Below are positions 20,312-30,979 of a DNA stretch of 60,000 bases, in pieces; position 1 is the stretch's first letter, and the number at the start of each line of letters is the position of its first letter. The stretch is from Selaginella moellendorffii (lineage: Eukaryota > Streptophyta > Lycopodiopsida > Selaginellales > Selaginellaceae): NCBI RefSeq assembly GCF_000143415.4, contig NW_003314274.1:1513775-1573774 (forward strand). The letters are read 5' to 3'. Made by a program: the position numbers and the translations under genes. The notes beneath the pieces were generated by a model. The model ran no database searches. It was not told the DNA's origin and worked only from the letters and a program-made list of their open reading frames with translations.

Positions 20312-22084
20312 ATGGCTGCCACAGCCGCAATTGGCCTGTGCTCTTCGATTGGCTCGATAACGGAGGTTTGCAGCAGCTCCAGCAGCTCCAGAATTGTGGA
20401 GGTCGCAAGGATTGGCTGCATCCATCGAGATTTTGGTAGATTTCCCAGGAAGGCTGTGCTCGTGAGAGCTTGCTCCATTGGTGGAGGAGGAGGAGACGCT
20501 CGTCTTCCTCCCAGTCACAGGGCCAAGGCTGCGAGTTTGGCAGCTCTAGAACAGCTCCGAAATGCCGGCGCCGACAGTAAGTTTAGCTTTCCTGTTTTTT
20601 TTTTCTCGTGAGCTGATAAGATTGGATTGGATTGTGTTCTTGGCAGGATACACTAGCGAGAAGAGCAGCATTCTAGTGATAGGATTGAGCGTCCACACAG
20701 CTTCGGTGGAGCTACGTGAGAAGTTGGCCGTGCCAGAGGCGGAATGGCCACGCGCTATCGGCGAGCTCGTCTCTCACAACCATATAGAGGAGGCGGCGGT
20801 TTTAAGTACGTGTAATCGCATGGAGATTTACGTGGTGGCTCTCTCGTGGCACCGTGGTGTCAAGGAGGTGACCGAGTGGATGTCCAAGGTGAGCTCTCAA
20901 GTTCTTGGTGCTAGAGTCTTAAAAACTTCCTTTTGTATTGGTAGACTAGTGGAGTTCCTCTGGAAGAACTCCGGCAGCATTTGTTCATACTACGCGACCG
21001 GGACGCGACGCAGCATTTGTTCAAGGTGTCGTCCGGATTGGACTCGCTGGTGCTGGGCGAGGGGCAGATTCTCGCGCAAGTCAAGCAGGTGTTCAAGGTC
21101 GGGCAGGGTGCCAACGGATTCGGCAGGAACTTGAATGGGCTCTTCAAGCAGGCGATCACGGCTGGCAAGAGAGTCCGGACGGAGACGAGCATTGCGGCCG
21201 GGGCGGTGTCGGTGAGCTCCGCGGCGGTGGAGCTAGCAGCGATGAAAGTTGCGAGCTATGGAGGGCTCTCCGCGGCTCAAGTCGTGATCGTCGGTGCCGG
21301 GAAGATGTCCAAGCTGCTCGTCAAGCACCTCATCTCCAAAGGCTGCACCAAGATGGTGGTCGTCAACAGGACGCAGCAGCGCGTGAGCGAGCTCCAGGCC
21401 GAGTTTCCAGACTCCACGCTCGAGTACCAGCCTCTGGACGAGATGATGAGATGTGCCGGGGAGGCCGACGTTGTCTTCACGAGCACAGCGTCAGACCAGC
21501 CACTCTTCTACAAAGATGACGCTGAGAAGATCCCGGCTGCTCCTTTGGGAACCAGGTTCTTCATCGATATCTCGGTCCCTCGAAACGTTGCGGCCTGTGT
21601 TGCCGAGGTCCCCTCCGTCAGGCTCTACAATGTGGACGACTTGAAAGAGGTGGTGGCCGCCAACCAGGAAGAGAGGAGGAGGAAGGCCATGGAAGCCCAG
21701 ACCATCATCGAGGAGGAGCTGCGGAGCTTCGAGGCGTGGAGGGACTCGCTGGAGACGGTGCCGACGATAAAGAAGCTGCGAGCTTACGCGGAGAGGATCC
21801 GGACGAGCGAGCTGGAGAAGTGCCTGGCGAAGATGGGAGGCGACGAGTTGTCCAAGAAGAACAGGAAGCTCATCGAGGACCTCAGCCGGGGAATCGTCAA
21901 CAAGCTGCTCCACGGGCCCATGCAAAACTTGAGAAGCGATGGCAGTGACGCCAGGACGGTGAACGAGACGCTGGAAAACATGCACGCTCTAGAGAGGATG
22001 TTTGATCTCAAAGCCGAGCTTGGTGGTCCCCTGGAGCTCAGATCCGCCAAGCAGCCCCCACCAGCAGCACCACCTTCCAGCTGA
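20312..22084 (+). CDS. HEMA: Glutamyl-tRNA reductase, plastid
   Basis: Three exons (20312-20576, 20647-20888, 20945-22084) give 548 residues, the normal plant length. The first 70 or so residues are Ser/Arg-rich and fit a chloroplast transit peptide. The catalytic region reads [17 protein letters not shown] and [13 protein letters not shown], with the nucleophilic Cys. Next come [19 protein letters not shown], the NADPH fold [31 protein letters not shown] and [12 protein letters not shown], and a C-terminal dimerisation helix. The enzyme reduces glutamyl-tRNA(Glu) to glutamate-1-semialdehyde, the committed step of chlorophyll and heme synthesis. It is intact; two broken copies lie downstream, each beside a BAHD gene. 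Confidence 0.97.
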
Positions 22085-22179
22085 CCACCACAGAAAATCC
22101 GTTCGCTACGGACGATCGAACGATATCGGAAAGGTTTGTCTCTTCTTCTTTATGTTTTTGAGAGCTGAGCTGACGGAAT

Positions 22180-22430
22180 AACACGGCACTGATACCAGTG
22201 CCTTGGATTACTCCTGGAAATTGTAAGAAAACATTCATATGAAATCAAACGCGGCACATTGTCGGTGTCCAAATGCAATCATACATACTTCTCACGTTCT
22301 GGGAGACGGCCAACGCCTATTTGTTCCCAGCTCCAGAAGTTGTGACCCTAAACCGGCTCTGAAGTCCACCTGGAAGATCGGGAAGTTGACCGTGCTCGTG
22401 CTCTGCACGTCGGCTCCAGGGTGTGGGTTT
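22180..22430. pseudogene. Rearranged BAHD acyltransferase remnant downstream of HEMA
   Basis: Positions 22190-22290 match the DNA between the HEMA remnant and BAHD copy B (29285-29390): both have GTGCCTTGGATTACTC and CATATGAAATCAAA. Positions 22292-22340 match BAHD coding sequence in plus orientation (the GDGHAYLFPAPEG region). Positions 22362-22425 match the adjacent BAHD region in minus orientation, as in the intact copies. The unit is therefore broken and partly inverted. The rest of this BAHD copy is not recognisable. Confidence 0.75.
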
Positions 22431-23530
22431 TTCGTCACCGATTATATTATAACCTGAATTTTTATCTTTATTATTGGATACATAAAGTCTGTCAAAATAG
22501 TATACGTTTAATTGATATTTATGATATATTTTATAGATCTTATTTTTCTCTGACACATCGATATACAAACTCAAAAAGAGGGGAAGTGAGCATAGCTTTT
22601 AAAACTTTTTTGATCAATTTCTGGATTCTTAGTATCAAGAAATTTACAGAAATCTATAAATACCACAAAATTTCTTCATGTGTCTACTGCAACAATATTG
22701 TTGCCAGACACACTTGACTGATAAATTGTTTTATATGGAGACTTTGAGAAATACAATTAACCATCATATTAATAAATTTCAAAGGGTATGGCTCATTGTG
22801 CATTTGTCAAGTGATTGTAGTATTTATGCAATTAATAATAATTTTTTTTTAGGGTCATGCAGTGCCTAATTGGAAATATGAAACCACAATGCAATTGATG
22901 CAAATGAATTGCCAATCCTTCAACTTTTAAAGCATGAAAATATTATATTAGTTAAAAGTATTATGAGATGCAAATGAATTGTCAGTCCTTCAACTTTTAA
23001 AGCATGAAAATATCATATTAATTAAAAGTATCATGAGAATCAAACAGAATAATAATTTGCTATGTGTTGCATATTCAATTGATCAATTAGAATCATGTTT
23101 ATAATTTATAAGTAAAAAATTAATTTTATTATAAGTATTTAGGACAGTTTATAAAATATAAATACAAAATTAATTTAACTGTTAGATGGTGGTAGAATAT
23201 CCTAAAATATCCAAATATATTCTAAGTATATCCACTCCCATCCCTTAGCCAAACCAAAAATATATGATTGACAAATGAAGGGATGCATTTACTATTTGAA
23301 GCAATTAACATATTATTGCATTAGCAGCAGGTTGCTGCTTTCGCTCCACAATGTCCGACTGATGCTTGGAGCCACACCGTAAACGAAGACTTAGGTCTTA
23401 TGCCCTCATGGCAAAAGAAAAATGTTTATATTATCGGCTGAGATGTTTGTTTAAGGCTCTAGCAAGAGTCCAAGGTCCGCCCACAGTGGAACTTGAATGG
23501 CCTCTTGGTTAGCTCCATCACTCCAATCTC
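22431..23530. other. AT-rich intergenic DNA with a 70-bp tandem duplication
   Basis: Low-complexity AT-rich sequence separates the first and second HEMA-BAHD units. Two adjacent 70-bp copies lie at 22897-22966 and 22967-23036, differing at only a few bases. No gene is supported. Confidence 0.6.
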
Positions 23531-23534
23531 CATT

Positions 23535-23665
23535 CAGATTCTCTTGGGCGAGATCTTGATTGTTGGCGCCAGAAAAATGTCCAAGCTGCTCGTAAAGACC
23601 TCCTGCACAAAGATGGTGGTCATCACACGCTGGACGCCCCCAGCCTGCCAGATATTTCAATCCCT
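23535..23665 (+). pseudogene. HEMA fragment (second copy)
   Basis: The plus strand encodes [12 protein letters not shown] and TKMVVITR, matching the HEMA NADPH-binding segment [14 protein letters not shown]...TKMVVVNR. It starts with a GGGCGAGATCTTG stretch like the earlier GEGQIL region, so two HEMA segments are joined by a deletion. Sequence between 23665 and 23870 keeps the shared 3' flank (TCAGTGTCCAATCCAAACAC) that also follows the other copies. It is non-functional. Confidence 0.8.
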
Positions 23666-23874
23666 GCGACCTAAGCTTGTGAGTACCTAAACAAGGAGCC
23701 AGTTGATGCAATTGATTCTAGGGAGCAAAGAACAAACGAGAAAGTCCAAGCTCTTCGCATTGTTTGTCTCATCACTTCCACCTAGCTCCAGCTTCGACCA
23801 CCCCATGTACAAAGTTATAAACATGGCACCTCGTCAGTGTCCAATCCAAACACGTACCTCTTATATATTTGCTC

Positions 23875-25328
23875 TCAATTGCTGTAGTAGCTATAGTCTT
23901 TAAGATCGGGCTGGAACCTTCGAAAGAGCTCGTTTCGGAACAAGTTCTTCATCGCAAGTCTCTTCATGTAGATGGGAACAAGTCGGTTTCGTCCACCTTC
24001 TGGAGCTGGGAACAAGTACGCGTGGCCGTCTCCCAAGAGTGGTTGGAACGTGAAGGAGTTGTGAATAAGCGTTCCCCATCCGAAGTTCACCTCGAAGATC
24101 GGGAAGTTGACCATGCTCGTGCTCTGCACGTCGGCTCCAGAGTAGAAGTCGCAGGCAAAACCGATGTCTCTGTCGTTCTTCTGAAGCTCAATCTCCATCC
24201 AGTCTATCACCGACTTGAGGTACTCCGTCGTTGTGGCTGAGAGGTCGTCGTAGATGAGCTTTGCAGCGTAGGAGACGTGCTTATCCTTGATGTCCCCGGC
24301 TTTAGCTGCTAATGACGAAATATGAGCCGTGTTTCCAAAGAAGCCGCGAGGAAGAGGTGGCTGCCAGCGCTGTCTGCAGCTTATCGGGTAGACATATCGA
24401 GTTGTGGTGTCGTCCGGGAGCTCTCTGGCTTCGGTCATCACCTTCCAGGTGAATGCCGCCATTGCAACGAAGCTGGAGGCTTCGACCTTCCAAGGACCGT
24501 TTCTGACCTCCTGGATGATTTCGTCCACCTGTTGAGCTGTGAACCTGAAGGTGATAGCTTGGTATGGCGATGGAGCTCCTTCCTCAAAGATCTGATAGTT
24601 GCTGCTGAGAGAGCCTTCAGCCTTGGGAACTGAAATGTAGTCCTTAATGGGAACACTCACCACTGGTGGATCTCTGGCTTTCATCAGGTGATTTGCAAAC
24701 ACTGGCGGAGTTGACACTGGAAGATGCGTATGAAGTTCCGACCATGATTTTACAAACTCCATCGCAGCCCAGCCATCGTGAATTGCATGGGCCATACTAA
24801 ATCCCAGAGCGATCCCTCCACACTTGAAGAGGGTCGCCTGGAAATAAAATCAGCGAGCTTTAAAAGAAGTTTCGAGTCTGTTAATTTTACCTGAGTTCGT
24901 ATGAGTGGAGCGGTGTTGTAGTCCGCTATGATTGTATCTTCAAATGTCAGCTTGGCTTCTATGGTGCAATCCTTGATGTCTTCCCAGTCATCGAATCTTG
25001 CCTCGGTAACTGCCTCGCGAAAAATAACTCCCTCGTCATTCAGCTCGACTTCGAATCTGTTATTCTCGTTCTTCACCAGCCTCCCTGCGAGAGCTGGATA
25101 GTAAATCAATAACCTCGACAATGAGTCCTTTAATCCTTTGAAAAAAGCATCCTGGTCTTGAATCAAATGATCCGAAGCTGGCTTGAAGTACCACACGGTG
25201 TTCATGTACCACTGGCCTGTAAACACCTGATCTAAATTCGAAAGGAAACGTCGTTCCTGAATTGGTGTTGGAGATGCCGGGACGATAACAGAGGTGCACT
25301 TCAGATCGACTCCCCATAGAGCTCCCAT
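23875..25328 (-). CDS. BAHD acyltransferase, copy A
   Basis: Two exons (24891-25328 and 23875-24837) with a 53-nt intron give 466 residues, a typical BAHD length. The start MGALWGVDLKCTSVIVPASP is followed by LSNLDQ and WYFKP. The catalytic HxxxD motif is HAIHD (in MAHAIHDGWAAMEF) and the structural motif reads NFGWG, not the usual DFGWG. BAHD enzymes transfer acyl groups from CoA thioesters to alcohols or amines in the cytosol, for example making hydroxycinnamoyl esters and amides. The substrate cannot be told from sequence. The gene is nearly identical to copy B and lies next to a HEMA fragment. Confidence 0.92.
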
Positions 25329-28300
25329 TCTCTCTTGAATTCGCGGAAGGGTTGAACCACGCTTTATCGAAGGCTATATGATGGCTGTTGCAAGTTTATT
25401 TTTTTTTGGAGCATCGTTTTCCAGGCACATAGGTCAAAGGATCTTCGCTTGAAGAGTGGGTGTTGTCGCTTCTAGCATGTAAATTAAGATTCGCAACCAT
25501 GACAAATCAAGCTCATCTATCTTGATCAGGACAACTCTACCATGCTAATTTAACGCGTTCTCCGTTTATCGGCACTCGCTCTTGGCCCCATTGACCAACT
25601 GCGTGAGCGTTCCCACTAAGGAGATCAAGGCGCTTTTCCTTCCTAGCAAGCTTTCAAAAATTTGCTTATGCTATGTTTCTTAAGATTAAGCTTTATGCCT
25701 TATCTTTTTTCCACTAACTGTTTTGCCTATATGTACAATATGACAGTGCAAATAGTTGTCAACCATAGATACAAGTGACCTGCTCAAAATTCATATTATT
25801 TAATGCATTATTAATTTGAACAAGTTTAAGCACACGTAAGTGACGAGAAGTGCCTGTCACTTTTTACTTCATCAACCCATTTTTAATATCAGCAGCACCT
25901 CCATCATGCTCATCCTTCCTCTGGCCAGACCCGAAATTTTTTAAAATCATGTCAATGTTGAAATTCTTGAAGTGCTGTCCAATTTGCTGAAAAGAAACTC
26001 TTGATTTGAATTGTCCAGCACAACCATCACTTCAAATGTAGTGCCTCTTGTAAATAACTCCTTGTTTTAGCAACCAAAAGTGATAGTATTTGAGGTAATG
26101 TCGAACAAATACATTCCTTGTTATTGTCATTATGACAAGTAAAAATGAAAGTACTTTTTCACTTAGTCACTTCTTGGAATACATAAGTGTTTCCTTGCTC
26201 ATTCTCCCAGTGCCTAGATTGCACTTTCCATGAAGCTATAGTTTTTGGTGAAGTCAAGAATAAAAACTATAATTTCAATTCGAAAGTTAGTAAGATATAT
26301 CAAAAGCTATTGCTTGCCACTTAGTTCAAAAGTTGTGTCAAAAACTTAATAGTATTAACTTTTAACTCATATATCAAGTTTTCTAAAATGGTTTCGACTT
26401 CTGAAAACATTAGTTTTCTCAAAAATTTCATCTTGCCTCTTGCTTTCAATTGCTCCATTTGCTTTAGTAAGAACTTCTTTTTAATTTTGATAAATTGTCT
26501 CTATTTGATCTTGTAGTTGCTTTCTGTTTCAAACTACTTTGGACAGAGACACCACAAATGTTATATTGTTAGTAGATGCAATTTGGATTGTGCTATTCAA
26601 TCAAACCTCCAGCATCACAAATGCTAAAATTCTAAAAGGTTGTTTGGTGTTTTCACCTTTGCTTCACATTCTTTTCCTGGTCCATATAGCTCGCATTTGC
26701 AATTGCAATCATTATGAGGACCTCACTTGTCAAGCCTTAGTTTCTGCAAACCTTGAATGATGTACTTCATCTTCATGTGATCAATACAACAACATATGTT
26801 GCATTCAATTATTAGCTTCATAAATTGGAACTACAAAAGAGAGAAACTATAAGTGAAGCTCAAAGTTGAATTCACTTTACAAACTAATAACACAGTAAAA
26901 GTGTAATGAACTAAACACAATTAAGTGGTGGGAGGTGAGTGAGTTTCAAGTGAAAGTAATGCAACAGTCAATGAGTCCTAAAAATTAAGTGAGTCTAAGT
27001 GAAAATCAAAGGTGCCAGTAAAATCAAGTGAATATAAGTTAAAATAGAGTATAACTTTAGAAATCTAATAGTGAGAAGCAAGAGGATATATGTGAATCAA
27101 ACTGAATAGGTAAGTGATTATAATTGCAATTTATTTCCAACCAGTGCATCAAATGTTCCTTGTAAACTCCATGGGACACTCTATGTTGACAAATGTCCTT
27201 CCTATTTGGTAACATGCAAGTGTTACAAATTCAGAAATCATGTATCACTTCCTTGATCTCATCTAGTATCTCATTTAAATACTTCCTCTATCTAGCTATC
27301 GTTTACAGCAAGTGAAGAAATCAAAACTCATAAATTTGAGTTAATCCATGAAGTTTGCTCTTTTATTCAGGTTGAAAGTGGCTGAGGACTATCTCCTTAT
27401 AGAGATTAAGATCACTCTTAGTGAGCCCTGTGTACAAAGAAAAATTAGAAATTAGAAATTTTACTGATGGATGAAAGCTAGATATAACATGGCAAAAGTT
27501 CTCTATGTGTAGAACCAAGCCAAGAATCTTACATTGAGTGGTGAGAGAGAATGTAAAGGTGAAGTTCTTGAATATACAAGCTATATGGTTGGCAATTCTT
27601 TGCTTTGCACAAAATGATGGTTATGACCTTGAAATTGTCACAACTACAACACTTCTTGAGTTGTCACTCACACTTCCAATTAGTGCTGCTGCTCACTATA
27701 CTGGGAGGCAATCACTTGGCAGCACAACAAGTCTTGGAGAAGTGCAAGAGAACTTTAGCCAAAACTATGAGATTCTTTGGGCCAATAGCTAAGATTCTAA
27801 CTTATAAGGCCCAAATTAAAAAAAAAGTGATATGTATACCCATCTGATCAAATACAAACTTCAATTCACCAAATCAACAAATCAATTAACTTATCTACCA
27901 CTAAACACTTTTCTTGGTACCTGTTTCATGCTTTTACCCTAAACATCTCTTCTCTTTTACAATATTAAATATAATAATAACAATAGTATTTTTTATGATG
28001 TTGAACATCAATTTATATCCTTTTTATTTAGCTAATAATGAATTACATTTATCGTCATTTCTTATTTACATTTAGATTGATATTTTCCTAGCCCTTAAAA
28101 AAAATATTTATCACCTTTTGATAAATATTTTATAGCTTCTACACATGTGCCATCTTCTCATATCCTCTAATGAACCATGCCACGGTCTGGATTTTGGGGG
28201 AGCTAAGTAGTGCCACCTGATCCCGATCCGTGGGCAGTCAAAGAATTTGAGCCCCGTGAGCATGGACTGGGAAATGATGCTGGCAGAAAATTCAAAAGAC

Positions 28301-28480
28301 TGATATGCGACCCACATCAACTGGAAGTTGAACGGGGAGATATTGCCGACCACGAATTCCGCAGGAGGACTAACTGTGCCAACGCTGTAACCAACAATAA
28401 GTTGAGGATGATATATAAATAAAATTAAAGTCTACATGTTTATAATATAAATGTGTTCTATCGAGCAGTCCTCTTGTATA
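25329..28480. other. Long AT-rich intergenic region between the two BAHD copies
   Basis: About 3.1 kb. The first part is the copy A promoter. From 25650 to 28100 it is AT-rich with scattered short open frames, none resembling a known family. At 28150-28420 a more GC-balanced patch is open on both strands (for example FNFQLMWVAYQSFEF on minus), possibly a degraded exon of unknown origin. Confidence 0.5.
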
Positions 28481-28549
28481 CAGGCTTGACTGGCTGGTTG
28501 ACTTTTGTCACTCTACTTGCCAATCTTACAAAAACACAAAGCAAAATCC

Positions 28550-28850
28550 TTAAGCTAAATCAGTTACAGGCAGGGAAAACAGGTTTTCACAAGCTGGTCC
28601 TTGGTTACTCTGGAAAAAAGTGGAGCAGCTTGTTTGAAAACAATAATGCTCGTCTGGACGCTCTTGCCAGACGTGGTCGCCTGCTTGAAGAGTGACGACC
28701 TGCAGCAATTGGGACGGAACAAATGTCGCGTCACGTAAAACAAGCTTTTTTCGGTCATGAAGGTTTACCCAAGGCATCAGATATCTAAGTCTTCGTTTGA
28801 TAGCAAGGAGTTCGCTGGCTCGGTGCTGCTTGTATTTCAGCGTGCGCTTG
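28550..28850 (-). other. Coding-like remnant of unknown family
   Basis: A minus-strand frame includes LQAGDHVWQERPDEHYCF and ELLAIKRRLRYLMPWV, which look like protein sequence more than chance translation. I cannot place them. It directly adjoins the HEMA remnant at 28852 and may belong to a transposable element involved in the duplication. Confidence 0.3.
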
Positions 28851-28851
28851 G

Positions 28852-29330
28852 TGGCAGCGATGAAAGTTGCGGAGCTATGGAGGGGCTCAAGTCGTGATCG
28901 TCGGTGCTGGAAAAGATGTACAAGCTGCTCGTCAAAGGCTGCACTCGGCTGAGCGACGTTGTCTTCACGAGCACAGCCTCGGACCAGCCACTCTTCTACA
29001 AAGGTGACGCTGGGAAGATCCCCACTGCTCCTTTGGGAACCAGGTTCTTCATCGACATCTCGGTTCCTCGGCGTCAAGCTCTACAATGTAGACGACTTGA
29101 AAGAGGTGGTGGCCGCCAGCCAGGACGAGAGGAGGAGGAAAGCCATGGAGGCCCAGACCATCATCGAGGAGGAGCTGGGGAGAATTATAAAGAAGCTGGG
29201 AGCTTACGCGGAGAGAATCCGGATGAGCGAGCTGACGACCCATCTTCGTCCCCCCACCTACAGAAACGGCAGATCGAACGTACACGGCACTGATACCCGT
29301 GCCTTGGATTACTCGTAGAAAAACTTCATA
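28852..29330 (+). pseudogene. HEMA fragment (third copy)
   Basis: The segment matches HEMA exon 3 in order: the AAMKVA region, the NADPH-fold [48 protein letters not shown] and [14 protein letters not shown]. There are deletions and at least two frameshifts between blocks. After 29245 it runs into the HEMA 3' flank shared with the intact gene. The catalytic Cys region and the transit peptide are absent, so it cannot make an active enzyme. Confidence 0.9.
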
Positions 29331-29410
29331 TGAAATCAAAGTTGTAAACGAGCACATCGTCAGTGTCCAATCCAAACACGTACCTCTTATACAATGGACG
29401 GTTGTTCCTC

Positions 29411-30866
29411 TCAATCGCTGTAGTAGCTGTAGTCTTTAAGACCGGGCTGGAACCTTCGAAAGAGCTCGTTTCGGAACAAGTTCTTCATCGCAAGTCTCTT
29501 CATGTAGATGGGAACGAGTCGGCTTCTTCCACCTTCTGGAGATGGGAACAAGTAGGCGTGGCCGTCTCCCAAGAGTGGCTGGAACGTGAAGGAGTTGTGA
29601 ATAGGCGTTCCCCATCCAAAATCCACCTCGAAGATCGGGAAGTTGACCATACTCGTGCTCTGCACGTCGGTTCCAGAGTAGAAGTTGCAGGCAAAACCGA
29701 TGTCTCTGTCGTTCTTCTGAAGCTCAATCTCCATCCAGTCTATCACCGACTTGAGGTACTCCGCCGTTGTGCACGAGAGGTCGTCGTAGATGAGCTTTGC
29801 AGCGTAGGAGACGTGCTTATTCTTGATGTCCCCGGCTTTCGCTGCTAACGACGAAAGATGAGCCGTGTTTCCAGCAAAGCCGCGAGGAAGAGGTGGCTGC
29901 CAGCGCTGTCTGCAGCTTATCGGGTAGACATATCGAGTTGTGGTGTCGTCCGGGAGCTCTCTGGCTTCGGTCATCACCTTCCAGGTGAATGCGGCCATTG
30001 CAACGAAGCTGGAGGCTTCGACCTGCCAAGGACCGTTTCTGACCTCCTGGATGATTTCGTCCACCTGTTGAGCTGTGAACCTGAAGGTGATAGCTTGGTA
30101 TGGCGATGGAGCTCCTTCCTCAAAGACCTCATAGTTGCTGCTGAGAGAGCCTTCAACCTTGGGAACTGATATGTAGTCCTTAATGGGAACACTCACCACT
30201 GGTGGATCTCTGGCTTTCATCAGGTGACTTGCATACACCGGAGGAGTTGACAGTTGAAGATGCGTATGAAGTTCCGACCATGACTTTACAAACTCCACCG
30301 CAGCCCAGCCATCGTGAATTGCATGCGCCATACTAAATCCCAGAGCGATCCCTCCACACTTGAAGAGGGTAGCCTGAAAAGAAAATCAGCGAGCTATACA
30401 AGCAGAAGGTTCGAGTCTATTCATTTACCTGAATTCGTACGAGTGGAGCACTGCTGTAGTCCGCTATCACTGTATCTTCAAATGTCAGCTTGGCTTCTAC
30501 TGTGCAGTCCTTGATGTCTTTCCAGTCATCGAATCTTGCCTCGGTAACTGCCTCGCGAAAAATAACTCCCTTGTCATTCAGCTCGACTTCGAATCTGTTA
30601 TTCTCGTTCTTCACCAGCCTCCCCGCGAGAGATGGATAGTAAATCAATAACCTCGACAATGAGTCCTTCAATCCTTTGAAAAAAGCATCCTGGTCTTGAA
30701 TCAAATGATCCGAAGCTGGCTTGAAGTACCACACGGTGTTCATGTACCACTGGCCTGTAAACACCTGATCTAAATTCGAAAGGAAACGTCGTTCCTGAAT
30801 TGGTGTTGGAGATGCCGGGACGATAACAGAGGTGGACTTCAGATCGACTCCCCACAGAGCTCCCAT
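29411..30866 (-). CDS. BAHD acyltransferase, copy B
   Basis: Two exons (30429-30866 and 29411-30373; 55-nt intron) give 466 residues, the same length as copy A and almost identical to it. It keeps HAIHD as the HxxxD catalytic motif and the canonical DFGWG, where copy A has NFGWG. The start MGALWGVDLK is chosen because similarity to copy A ends exactly there, although the frame stays open upstream to 30983. The start is only 113 bp from the ARC6 stop codon on the same strand, so its promoter must lie in or near the ARC6 3' UTR. The acyl acceptor is unknown. Confidence 0.92.
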
Positions 30867-30979
30867 TTTCTTGGCTACCTCTTCAGATTCAGCCCGAAGA
30901 AAGCAGGTTGAATGCGTTCTCCTTATCAAGGCTGCATATGGTGGTTGTCCCATGTTCAGTATTCCGGTAAAGGTCCATG

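Noticed and set aside
28111-28353. 80-codon minus-strand frame as a gene
   Set aside because: It looks somewhat protein-like, but no start context, splice partner or family could be identified; noted only as a possible degraded exon.
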